Source: Flaveria trinervia | Taxonomy: Eukaryota > Streptophyta > Magnoliopsida > Asterales > Asteraceae | Length of the DNA: 64,000 nucleotides | Assembly (NCBI GenBank): GCA_025506515.1 | Contig: CM046458.1 | Coordinates: forward strand, 45,197,890 to 45,261,889 | Direction of reading: 5' to 3' | In this document: positions 44,038 to 55,078 of the stretch, in pieces | How positions within the stretch are numbered: position 1 is the first letter of the stretch | How the letters are laid out: the number at the start of each line of letters is the position of its first letter | Notes under the pieces: generated by a model | The model's input: the letters and a program-made list of their open reading frames with translations, nothing else | What the model was told of the DNA's origin: nothing | Database searches by the model: none | Position numbers and translations under genes: made by a program

Positions 44038-45155
44038 CATAATGAAAATATTATCATTTTTGAGAATATGATCCGACACAAGAGGGAAAATCAAAAGATG
44101 ACGCACGTAAGTCCGAATTGACATATGTCCTAAACATCTTGTGATGGCAAAACATAAGTCCGAATAGTTGTTAATAAGTCCTAAAATTTATTAATATTTT
44201 GTGTTCAGAAACGTTTCTCAAGCTAGTTATACTCATAACATATTATCTAAGAAATATGTCCTATACATGAAATTTTACACAAAAAATTAAATCAAGTCTA
44301 TGGTTTTATTTGATTTGTTCTGTTGTGTTTTGTTTTGGTTTACAAAATAATGTTTTTGTAATTAAGGGTTTCTAGTTAATTCAACACTTGGATAAAATAT
44401 AAAAGTCAAAATAACAAGGTTAGTTTAAATAAATGAGAAATTTAAAGTTTTGAAATTTTTAAAATTAAAACATCTCTCATGCGAGAAGTTCTTTTGGGTG
44501 AAATTTAACTAATTGCGCGAGAAGTCAGAAGTTTTTAAATATCAACAGTCATGCGAATAGTTAACCATTCGCATCACACAAATTCTTTTAATCCAATCTC
44601 AAAATTTTTCTAAGTGTTTGCTTCGATACATTTAATATAATGTTCATTGTGTTCGATTGATATTGACCAAGACTTATCAACGGTATATTGATGATTAGTG
44701 GATGGATTTTAGAGTATTGAACATGAACTTAAACTTCAAATTCAAATAAACTTCATTTCTAGTAAAATTAATCAGCATTTTACTCATTAAACATCTAATC
44801 GACACTAATACAACATGTTTTAATGGCTAAAAAATCATTGTAATGATCTTAATTTGAAAATGGATTTTGGGGTTATCGCTTGTGGATAGATGAACCAATC
44901 TGAAAACTTCCAATTCGCATTAGACTTTTTGCATGAGTTGCTTTAACATGTGGTGCGAATAGTTGACTTCTGGTTAACTTTATCACATATAATAAGTATC
45001 TTGTCGCATGAGGAGTTGAACTTGCTTGAAAACAATTCGCATGCGAAAGGTTTACATGTCGCATGAAAAGTGCAAAATTTTCAGTTATGTCGAGATTTTT
45101 CTAAGTATGATATTTTGAACTTTGTTACTAACCAAATTATTTATTCTAATTACAG
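44038..45155 (+). other. AT-rich spacer with CATGCGAA-type short repeats
   Basis: No gene. Between 44478 and 45075 a short motif recurs in several forms: CATGCGAGAAGTT, GCGCGAGAAGT, CATGCGAATAGTT, GTGCGAATAGTT, CGCATGAGGAGTT, TTCGCATGCGAA, CGCATGAAAAGT. It lies just upstream of aORF F, as the CTTCAG palindromes lie upstream of the aORF in A-C. It ends TTATTCTAATTACAG before the ATG, which also resembles a 3' splice site. Confidence 0.6.
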
Positions 45156-48100
45156 ATGTCAAGATCAATGGTTTTTAACAAAAACCATAATTATGTTGCA
45201 TATCTCAGGGATGTTTAGGAAGATAACGCTTTATTTTGTTCACTAATAGAAGTATTGAAGACATCATGTATTCATCATGCTATATCAGCTAATCCGACTA
45301 TTTACACAGACATTTTAGATGAGTTCTGCTTATCAGCTGGTAATAAAAGAGATGTAGAAGGAGACCCTTGTTTAGCTGTTATTGTGAAGGGAAAGAGGGT
45401 TATTATTAGTGCTGAAATCATCAACAGTGTTCTATTGTTAGAAGATCAACCTAATGCTACTATGAAGATTGATGACGATGTAGCAAAAGACCGTTTGCAG
45501 TGAATGGGATATGATCACATATATCCATCTCTAAAGAAGTAACATCCTACACCATTTTAAAAGTTTCTATTCCATATGGTTGTTCATTGCGCTAAGTAAC
45601 TTGAAGGCAGGCCTAGATAGTCTTAGTGTTGTATTCAGCTCACTGCTGGTTTTTTAGTCGACAACTTACCTTACAGCATATCCAAAGACATATTTTCATA
45701 GGTGGTAAAGAATGTAATTTCAAATGTTATGAAGAAATTTATTATGTATCTAGATTCATTCAAGTTATCATTAATGTTGCTTATCCTAAGTTATCTGTTT
45801 GTAAGTCTACTAACTATATTCTCATGGTGATGAGGAAAGATATATTCACTTACTCGATGGGTTTTCATGGAAATGCTTGGAAAGTGATCATTTTGCCAAA
45901 CTTGGCAGGTTTACACATGATTTCTAACCTAATGTGCAGCTAGCACAATAAGCCACTACAGAACCACATCATAGAGACCCAACTTCTTCATCTTCCCAAA
46001 CTCCAGATGATGCTCTAGGAAGTTTATCTTGTTCTAGTGGTATGTCCATTGAAAAGTAGATTGGATCATGGTTGATGACAGTTCTAGTGATTAAACCGAT
46101 AGTGATCATATTAGTGAAGTTCCTTATGTGCTACAAGAGATACCCAGAGTGCCAGTTACTCTAACCAAACGCACTGTTAAGGATACTAATAAGGATATTA
46201 TACTAGAGGATTCACCGGCCAGTAAGAAGACAAAGAAGAAGATGGTAAGTAAAAGAGCTATTCTGATGTTAGCATGCATGGTAGGGGCATAGGGCAAGGT
46301 TTGATTATAAGGCGTTGGAACCCAATGACCATTGTGTCACCAAACAGGGATATACAAGTGTCTTAGCCTCCAACCACTATTAGTGAGGCTATTCATCAAG
46401 AGATTTTAGTGATTATTACATAGTCAACTACTGTAACATCCTCACTTATGCCAACAACATATGATGTCCAAAGTACAACTATGAGAGGTCAAGGCGATGA
46501 TGAGACACTTAGTATGGATGATTTTCTCAACACTCATCCTAAGTAAAGATATATTGCTATAACTTCTTTAGGTTCTCATACTCTTATTTCACTTGAATAG
46601 AGAGTTCAATTATTATAGGGGGGTTGTTAGAGAAACTCAACAAATTTATAAGTTCTAGTAAGTTAATCAAGAAAAGGATGAAAGAATTAAAAATCTCGAA
46701 TATAATCAGCAATTCATTTTCAGTTATGTTTAGATCTTAGAGAACAACCTTAGAGACTTCACTTATAGATTTTCATTTACATCTTATTAGCCAAATCAAA
46801 ATAGATTTATAGAACTTGGAGAGTCTAGTGGACGACAATTGTTGGTCTAGATCCTAGTGTTGATCTGTTATATTAATCAAGCAATAGAGACTACTCATGT
46901 TGGTTAAGAACCATTTATGACTATGAAGAGGATACTGAGGATCAATAGTAGTTCATAATATCAGGGAAGTGATTGAAGAGCCTAAACATGATGTACAAAG
47001 TACTAAGCCTAAAGAAGATGATGATAGATTAGACAAAGTGGATTATGAGATTAGTGATAATGATGTAATGGTGATAATGTTATGATGGGGATGATGGTAA
47101 TGATGGTAAGGATGATAAGGGAAAAAAGATGATGATGATGATCAGGGAGGTGATATGGGCTAAACTACAGGTACATCTAGTGCCTCATCTTGATAATGTC
47201 TTTAGATTAAGTCCTTATAATCCATATGATTATATACCATTAGATTGAGCCACTAAGGAGATGTATGAGAAAGAGTTTTACACTTCCAATAACAGATATT
47301 AGCTAAGGAATCTAATGAGAAGATGGGACCATTTGACGATCGTGATGAGTCTATTGATTATACTGATCTTTTTGGAAACGGTATGAAAAGCTTATTCTTT
47401 AGATATACTTCATAAAGAAGGGGATATTGTTATTGATTCTAGTGTTAAGAAACAGACTTCTGAGACCAATGAGATTACAAAAAGGTTTTCATTACATTAG
47501 GTCGAAAATTTATCAGTGAATGCTCATCCATCTCCGACTTATGTGCATACACTTTGACATTTGAAACCAGTCACACAATATGGAAACTCAAAGCCTGTTA
47601 TGAGTTGGGCATACGATAGTGAAAATAAGATGTATGTCATGAAGAGACACGCTGGTGCAATAGAGTATTACCAAGACGAGCTCGATTTTCATACTTTGAG
47701 AGTGTTTGATCTTTATGTGATGAGTCGTGTGGCATTCATTAACACTAGTAATTATGGAAAGGCCAATTGGATTCAGAACATGATTTGGCATCAAACCTAA
47801 TCCAACTTCAAAGACTTCAAAATAGCCAATCAAATGTCATTGAAGATGAGACACGCATACATCCAAACACTAACAAGCCGATGATGATAAAAATGTATAA
47901 GAATCCTAGATATTCTAGAAATATCCTAATACGCGCCCCCATACCAATTAACAATTTGGCAAAACTAATATAATAGGTTGTGAAAGACAACTAGGCATGT
48001 ACTTATTCACTGTGTTGATAAAGAATATCATATCATCAAGCATGTTAACTTTCTTAAGTTTAGAAGAGAAGATTTGATGATGCTTCAAGCTTGTCCAATT

Positions 48101-48240
48101 GAATTTAATGAATCTATTCAAATAGCAGCTAAATTTGGTTGGTTGATTACGAAGGTCCTGAATAAGAAGATGTACGCTTATGAGGGCAGTTACAAGGTTG
48201 CAAACTTAGACTTTTGAATATTTGATTCACCGAGCCTAGA
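45156..48240 (+). pseudogene. Diverged extra-ORF (aORF) pseudogene F
   Basis: Distant relative of the aORF of A-D. From ATG 45156: KNHNYVAYL, a stop at codon 21 (45216-45218), then NPTIYTDILDEFCLSAG and VIVKGKRVIISAEIINSVLLL. These align with RHNCVAYL, NP..HAESLKQFW and NNKEVVITPAIIRQILHL in A. Further on: YYVSRFIQVIINVAYP (45730-45780), MGFHGNAWKVIILPNL, an Asp/Gly-rich low-complexity part (47030-47150), WAYDSENKMYVMKRHAG with EYYQDELDFHTL (47600-47700), and HPNTNKPMMIKMYK (47850-47900). Stops and shifts throughout; clearly dead. No LTR of its own was found; it may belong with fragment G. Confidence 0.65.
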
Positions 48241-48936
48241 GGGAGACTTTTGGGATTGAACCTAAAGGCTCAGGAAATCGAAGATTCTGAATATCAAATT
48301 GCATGAGAACTTTGGTCTGCGTGAGTAGATAGTTCTCACGTATGACTTTGTTGGTTTTAGTATATATATGTTGCTTAGTTCATTTTGTTGTGTATCCTGA
48401 AATTCTACAACTTATGTAATTCATTCAGAGAACATTATACAAAATTTATATTTACTATTGCTTGTTCATGGTCTTCTTGTTTAATTGTGAAGTTGTGTTT
48501 GATTTCATTCCGCGTTTTATACACGAGATCAATCTACAACAAAATTATGATCTTTACAATTGGACCTTTTTTGTCCTTAGATACATAAAAATAATGTACA
48601 CACATGTTCACATAACCCTATTATTCTAATTTGAAAAAATATTTTTTATTAGTCTTGTGTTCGTATCATTCAATAAGTATAGTGAAGCCAAGTGTCAAGC
48701 TTCTTTAAATTGGCTAAGCTTTATACTCATATAGGTAGATCTTTTCCTATAATTACAAATGTTATTTTATAAGAGAACTATTAAGAACAAACAACCTTAA
48801 CTTAATCAACTTATATTTGAACATATAACTTAAGATGATGTAAGTAATATGTTCTAATATCTAGATGTTAAGCTTTCCATATTGAGTTTAACACCTAACA
48901 TTGTATTAAATGAGAAATAGGTATCTTAACATAAGA

Positions 48937-48984
<48 letters not shown>

Positions 48985-49161
48985 CTTTAAAAATCTCCAT
49001 AATGGACTTGTGAACAAGACCTCTACCTAACTCTTTGGTTAGAGGACATGCTAAGTTATGTTGTGTACGAACATATTCAATTGATATCACACCAACCACG
49101 ATGGGTTAACATATCATGCTATGTCTAACACCTATGTTTCTGGACTTCACATCATAACTTG
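48241..49161. other. AT-rich DNA without recognised genes, with (TA)20 microsatellite
   Basis: A pure (TA)20 run lies at 48944-48983. The rest is AT-rich with stops in all frames. The last five bases, ACTTG (49157-49161), are the left target duplication of element E. Confidence 0.6.
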
Positions 49162-49184
49162 TGTAGAGATTATATGAAGAGGCT

Positions 49185-49300
49185 AATATGGGAGCCTATT
49201 GATAATGGACCTTACATACCAAGCATCCCTTCTGCTACTGGTGGTGGTATGATCCCCAACGCTCTGGCAAACTACTCTCATGAAGAGCAGACCACTCCCA
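49185..49300 (+). pseudogene. gag: Gag N-terminal scrap in element E
   Basis: Reads IWEPIDNGPYIPSIP...PNALANYSHEEQ. This resembles the W..I.NGPYIP...TEEE segment at the start of copia gag capsid domains. It is fused upstream to 23 bp of LTR and downstream, around 49290-49300, to aORF-type sequence. Confidence 0.5.
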
Positions 49301-52118
49301 TCTCTTCAAAGATCTGTGTTGAGATTCCTCATGCTCAACCTGATGAGCTCATAAGCCCAATGCCTTAATCCATCACTCTTAGTCTCAACACTCAAGTGAT
49401 CAACCTTTAAGGGTCAGTTACCATCCTCAACCTTTGGACTTAAACCAACCTATACCTTACCTTGACTTCTAAACTGATGAAGATCTAGGTTTCAGTAAAT
49501 ACCACGATTCTCTCTTCTTTACCCCTACTCAAAGAGAGATGAGTGCTTCTGAGGCTCTTATTTCTAGCCCACATCAGTCATCTATTACTAAGGTGGACAC
49601 TCCTGAACCTATGCAGGATGTCCATATGGAAGAGGCTCTCACTTTTGAAAGTGATTACATAATTAAGACCTCAACCATGGCAACTCAGCCCACTAACATC
49701 TCAACTGAGGTTGCCAGTGAGCAGAGGAAATCCAGCAGCCAATAACCTGAAGCTGGTGGTGAGAGAGAGGACTCTGGTCCAATCATCTCATCCCCCAATG
49801 ATTCTTTTGATGAAGATGAGGGGAATTTAAGACTAAAGGTGCAAAAACTGTCTCAAACATGCACCTATTTAGTCTCCAAGGTCAGTCACCTTTAATCTCA
49901 AGTGACTACCTTGCAAAACAGGGTCAATGATCATCAACTTGAGATTTCTTATCTTAAGGACCAACTAGCTGGGAGACCTTTAAGAGGAGCTCAACCATGA
50001 ACAAAAGAACCTATGGATGTGATTGACCTAACTCTTAGCTCACATATGCAAGTGGGTGATGCTACCAAAAAGAGGGAGTCATTACAGTCACATAACCTGG
50101 GAGTTCTTCAGAGAGAGTGGACATTAAGGACTCACCATCCTCACTTGCAATTATGCACACTTAGCAACTTCCTCAAGTTCACATTGATGTAGACTACATA
50201 GAATCCTTCATACAGAGTCTGTTTGAGGAAGGGATACCAAGGGCTATGTCATCTCCACTATCTTCAAATCATATCATTGGGTGGAGGTATGACAGCAACA
50301 GAAGAGCCCTAATCATTATTAGAGTTCAAGGGCAGCAAGAGATCTTCAACTTTCAGACCTTGAACTTTTATGAAGGTCTAGATTTAGTCAACATGCCACT
50401 TGTCAATCCAAGAAAATCAAGACAAGCTGACAAGTTAGCTCAAAGAATCGAAGATCGATCACTGTAGAGTTCAGCTTTAGAAGAAGACTAAGGCAATCAG
50501 GCAATGTCATCGGTCAACTGGATGTTGATGCAAATTCTAAGATTAGTTTCATAGGGGAAACCTTGATTGAAGGCCCAGTGACAGAACCTGAGAGCCCTAT
50601 CTTATCACCAACAACTGCTACAGAGATCAATACCCTTTTTGAGACACCTGCTGGTGAAGGTGCTTCTCAACCACTCTCCGACCAAAGCTTGGAAGCTACA
50701 CCAAGCAATGAAGATCAAAGCTCTCTCCATCCTGAGTCACAAAGCTCTGTGAGTGACAAAGGGAAAAGAAAAATGACTTCTGAGGAGATTAAGGAGGAGA
50801 AGAGAGAGAGGACAAGGAAGTTGAGAGGAGAAAGTTCCTCTTTTGAGTCTGCAAGACTCATGGAGTCTGCTATCAGGGCTGCCCACAAACCATATACTCA
50901 GAATGATGAGTTAAGGGCAGTCAAGATAAATTACCTCCAAACATGGAACTATGACATAGACAATGTCATTTCTCTCCCTTTGGAGGAACATAATGAACTG
51001 GTTGACATGGAAAGGTCAAAGGAGAAGAAAGAGTCAGAAGATGTAGAGCTACTAGTACAAATCAAAGAAGACAGAAGAAAGAAAAGATTGTACAAGCATG
51101 TGCCTACTCTCTCCCTAGTTCAAAAAAGTCCTGCATATGAGGATGTGATTCAACAAGAACCTTAGGTAGACAGAGAAGAAGAAAGGATCAAGATGATCAA
51201 CTACCTGAGTGCCACAGGCCTCTGTCAGGAAGATGCACTTCTTCTCATATCCTATTGAGGTTGAGTATCTCAAAGAACTTGAACTTGAGATAGTCAAGGA
51301 AAGAAATACAACCAAAAGGAAGCTAAGGAAGAAGCTGCTAAGTTAAGAGCCATCATCTAGAAAAACATAAAGAAATCTACATACAGGTAGAGGATGATGA
51401 GCTTCTTGAAGCTGTATGGATTCTCTGGAAGGAGACTTGGTCCCATATCTCTATCCATTATGGATTAGCATATCAGGGTGATGAAGCAGAAGATAAAGAA
51501 TGGAGAGCTGGTTGACTTACATTCCCCTCCAAGTCAAGCTACACCTGAAGTGGATGTTAAGGTTGAACAACCAGAGACAACACAACCTGGACCTCCTGCT
51601 GAACCTTAGCAAGTTTCAACTTCTAATCCACAGCAGGGTCAACCTCCCTCTCATTCTGAACTTGTGAGAGTGGAAGACCCAACTAAGAAAGACAATGAAG
51701 ATCAATCAGGTGTTGCAGGCCAGTCTTCTTAGTTAAAAGTAATAAAAAAAAGAAAAGGATGGCTTCAAAGCCAAAGCCAAAGAAGAAGAAGACTGCATCC
51801 TTTTCTGAACCTCAGGATGAGTCAGAACATCCTGAGGATGTGCAGGCAGAGAATGCTCCATCATCTCCTATTCCAATAGCTCCTCTAGCATCAGAATGAC
51901 CCATCCTGTCCTGGACATACACTACAAATCCAGAAAGGTGGCATATCATAGAGATCATGGCATTAAGAATGTCTACACATGGGAAGACATGTACAATCTA
52001 CCTCTGCATGATCTCTTTGACATGAGAAGACACTTTGATAGTCTGAAGGATCCTGATCCTCTTATGAAGAAAGGGTTGGTTATTATCCTGACGAGGACTG
52101 TCGATATCTGCAGTCTTT
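49300..52118 (+). pseudogene. Extra 3' ORF (aORF) remnant of element E
   Basis: Ser/Thr/Pro-rich, acidic text (SASEALISSPHQSS, MQDVHMEEALTFESD), a coiled-coil-like segment (LSQTCTYLVSKVSHL, 49845-49890), then IIGWRYDSNRRALIIIRVQG (50270-50330), comparable to WAYDSENKMYVMKRHAG in F. A 200-codon open run (50563-51165) has KGKRKMTSEEIKEEKRERT, RAVKINYLQTWNYDIDNV and KEDRRKKRLYKHVP. A C-terminal part follows (51896-52120: LDIHYKSRKVAYHRDHG, DLFDMRRHFDSL). Kinship with the other aORFs rests on position, composition and short motifs, so it is less certain than for F. Frames are broken. Function unknown. Confidence 0.6.
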
Positions 52119-52151
52119 AAGTGTTTTGGTAGCATCAGCGTAGGGGGAGTT
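52119..52151 (+). other. Polypurine tract of element E
   Basis: Ends TAGGGGGAGTT (52141-52151) against the LTR start TGTAGAG. Confidence 0.85.
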
Positions 52152-52956
52152 TGTAGAGATTATATGAAAAGGCTGAAGCAACCAAACACCAAAAGTCTTT
52201 CTACATGCATGCTTTACAAGTACTAGAGAAGAATGTTACGGAAGTTTCACGTAAGCTATAGAAATATTCTATGTATGAAATCTTCCGAAGCCAAGACCAA
52301 TATCTTCCAAAGCCAAAGATGATGTCTTCCGAAGCTTCGGAGACAAATTTTTCCGAAGCCAACACTTGAAGACAGATTTCTTCCGAAGACTTTTAACAAC
52401 ATGCTTTATCTGATGTACTTTTCCATAAAGTTGGACCCCTTTCCGCTGCAACTCTGTAAAGTTACCAACTTACATGAGTTAGTGAAAAGGTCCATGCTTT
52501 CGGTAACTGTACATTGAGGTCTTGAGTCTGTAAACTTTCTACTTCATGTACTTTATCCTTTTTGTAATAGATAAGGATATGAGCTATGGCATGTCATAGT
52601 CACTAGTCAATAGGCAATCTGCCTTTTGACTCTAAAATTGATTTTGTGTTGCGTCTAGTCAATTGTATCCAGCTAGCCTTCAAAGTATGGTCGGTTGTAG
52701 AATGTAGTATAAGTATCTAATGTTCTTGTAACTTTATTTTATGCTTTGTAACACTTGTAATAGAACATTGAGAAAGCAATATACTGCAACCTTGAAAACC
52801 ATCTCCTTGTGTATCTTGATCTTGTGTTATGTCTCTTAATTACTTGTGTTCTTAGTGTCTTTACTTGTGGTTAATCTAGTTCATTGTTTGAATAGGTTAA
52901 GTTATTCTCCTCTTTGTGTTGTTGTGTGTAAGTGACCACCCTTCAACGGTCCTCCA
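52152..52956 (+). repeat. 3' LTR of element E (805 bp)
   Basis: TGTAGAGATTATATG to ACGGTCCTCCA. Near its start (52275-52390) the motif TTCCGAAGCC/TTCCAAAGCC/TTCCGAAGCTTCGGA recurs about six times, including the palindrome TTCCGAAGCTTCGGA. Followed by the ACTTG duplication. Confidence 0.88.
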
Positions 52957-52961
52957 ACTTG

Positions 52962-53767
52962 GCTACACATATGTTTAGGAATGAACTACCATATTTATAG
53001 TTCAATTTGCACTAGATTAACCATGTACTACAAACATAGTGCATGACAAATTTTAATCCTTGGTATTCATTAAATATTTGAATATTTTCATGATGACTTG
53101 CCAATTGTATGAACTTGGATTACTAGTAGACCTACTTAGTTTCCATTCATATGTTATATCATGCACGTTGCTAATAATTGCACACATTAAGCAAGCAATA
53201 GCTTTTGGATATTCTAACTGTAATGTAAATTTCCGCCTATTAGGAACATGAAGGTGATGACGTCCCCTCTATTCTCTCCCCATTATGTTTTGTCCATAAT
53301 ACATGATTTAACATATTATCCTTTAGTTTCCTATTATAGAAAAAACTTAGAAATTCGTTCTTCAAGTAAGTTTATATTGATATTTTTCATGTTAATTGTC
53401 CAAGGGTTGTTCAAGAGGTAGTGGATTCTCTTTGGATGATCAAAATAAAGCAAAATCTCTTTAATGTTGTCCTTCTTGTGTCTTAATGGATTTTGTAAAA
53501 AGCTAAGAATGAACCAATATCTAACCAAAATGAAAAATGCCTTTTAAATTGAATGTTTGTTTTCTTGTCTATGGTTTCTTAGTAGGAATAAAAAATTAAC
53601 ATTTTGTAGATTTTGAGAGGATTAAAGATCCTCTCCTTGTGATGTAATGTGTGTGTTTTGTGTCGGCCAGTGCTTTCTAGATAGGCTTTGTTTTTATATA
53701 TCTTCGTTTGCTATTTAGAAAAACAAAAAAAGAATAAACGAAAATATCAAAAACTTCATTGCTAATT
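52962..53767. other. Unrecognised AT-rich DNA between elements E and J
   Basis: No ORF with recognisable motifs and no repeat with the rest of the window was seen. It is the continuation of the DNA into which E inserted. Confidence 0.5.
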
Positions 53768-55078
53768 TGATACATACCAAGCAACCCCACAATCAGCATT
53801 ACCCACGTTGCTTGCATGTTACTGCTTTCTTTTCTTTTATTAGTTTGTTAATTTCTTTGTTAGTAATGTAGTGAATTAGTGGGTAGTTTCATTAGGTCCA
53901 TGTTCTCTTATATTCTCTGTATGTTCTATATTTGTATGCCTATAAAAGGCTTTGTCATATTAGGATTGAATATGAGAAAATTTGCAGAAGGTTCCTAGTT
54001 CTTTATTTTGTTTTTTTAGAGTGTTTGCCTACTACAAAAGGCAAATTATCTTGGGAGACTGACCATCTCGAATTGGTCACTAACAATGTTGCTTTCATTC
54101 TCAACCTCATCCTCCGCCTTGCCAACTTGCCACCTTGCCAACATCCTCATTCACCGAAGGACCCCTATATTCCATGTCCAACCTACTTGCCCGGCTCATT
54201 GCTGCCACAAATGCAACTTTAGCCGTTAGTCCGTCCAATTCACTACTCTATTAAAAGGTACGAAAACCTTCACGCAAAAATTGATAACCTAATCGAAACC
54301 ACTGCCACCCTTATTACCAAGAGCACCATCTTTGTGATCAAATATCATCTGGTACAACCCCTCTATACGAGCAAACCCTAATACCAAACCCACCATTATC
54401 ACTTGACCTATTTGAATCACCCTTTACTTTTCACATTCCCTAATACAAAGTCTAACCACACCATTAATAACTATTAACTCTACCATTACTTCCAAAATAA
54501 TCTTCTTGCACCAATCTCACAACTAATCATAAGCCCAAGGCTAAATGTCAACCAACACCAGCTATCAAACCCCTTCTTCCATCTCAACAAGTGCATTAAA
54601 AACTATTAGACATAACCTATCAATGGTTGTGACTTCAGCAGACATCAAACAGTGGAAACAAGACACCGATGCAACCGCGAAAACCAAATTGCTACCACCA
54701 TGGAATCTTCCCAATCCATAATTGGTTTCCTACGAAGGGCTGATAAAAGGTGCAACAAAGAGACATGAGTGGCATCCATTATAGAGGCCCGTTTTGACAA
54801 CACCAAATGCTATTGGGAGAGTCGAATGGCGACCACCATGGTCCGTTGATACCGTCCTTGAGGACAAGGACGTTTTGAAGCGGTAGAGAATGATACATAC
54901 CAAGCAACCCCATAATCAACATTACCCACTTTGCATGCATGTTGATGCTTTCTTTTCTTTCATTAGTTTGATAATTTCTTTGTTAGTAATGTAGTGAATT
55001 AGTGGGTAGTTTCATTAGGTTCATGCTCTCCTATAAACTCTGCATGTTCTATATTTGTATGCCTATAAAAGGCTTTTT
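53768..55078 (+). mobile_element. Deleted gypsy-type element J, two LTR copies with 0.9 kb between
   Basis: The stretch TGATACATACCAAGCAACCC...GCCTATAAAAGGCTTT occurs at 53768-53954 and again at 54891-55078. A TATA-like CTATAAAAGG is visible in both. Just before the second copy the text reads LEDKDVLKR, then a stop, then a purine run, as at the end of a gypsy integrase. The intervening 0.86 kb has no domain I can name. The second LTR is cut at 55078 by element I. Confidence 0.7.

Larger units (their letters stand above)
49162..52956 (+). mobile_element. Deleted copia-type element E that keeps only LTR, gag scrap and aORF
   Basis: Starts with the first 23 bp of its LTR (TGTAGAGATTATATGAAGAG...), which recur at the 3' LTR start (52152). 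These are joined directly to internal sequence. A gag-like fragment, an aORF, a polypurine tract and a full 3' LTR follow. ACTTG flanks both ends (49157-49161 and 52957-52961). Protease, integrase, reverse transcriptase and RNase H are absent, so it could move only with help. Whether it moved in this form or was deleted after insertion is open. Confidence 0.85.

Noticed and set aside
48385..48588. Small hydrophobic open frame
   Set aside because: AT-rich DNA, no ribosome-start context or homology that I recognise.
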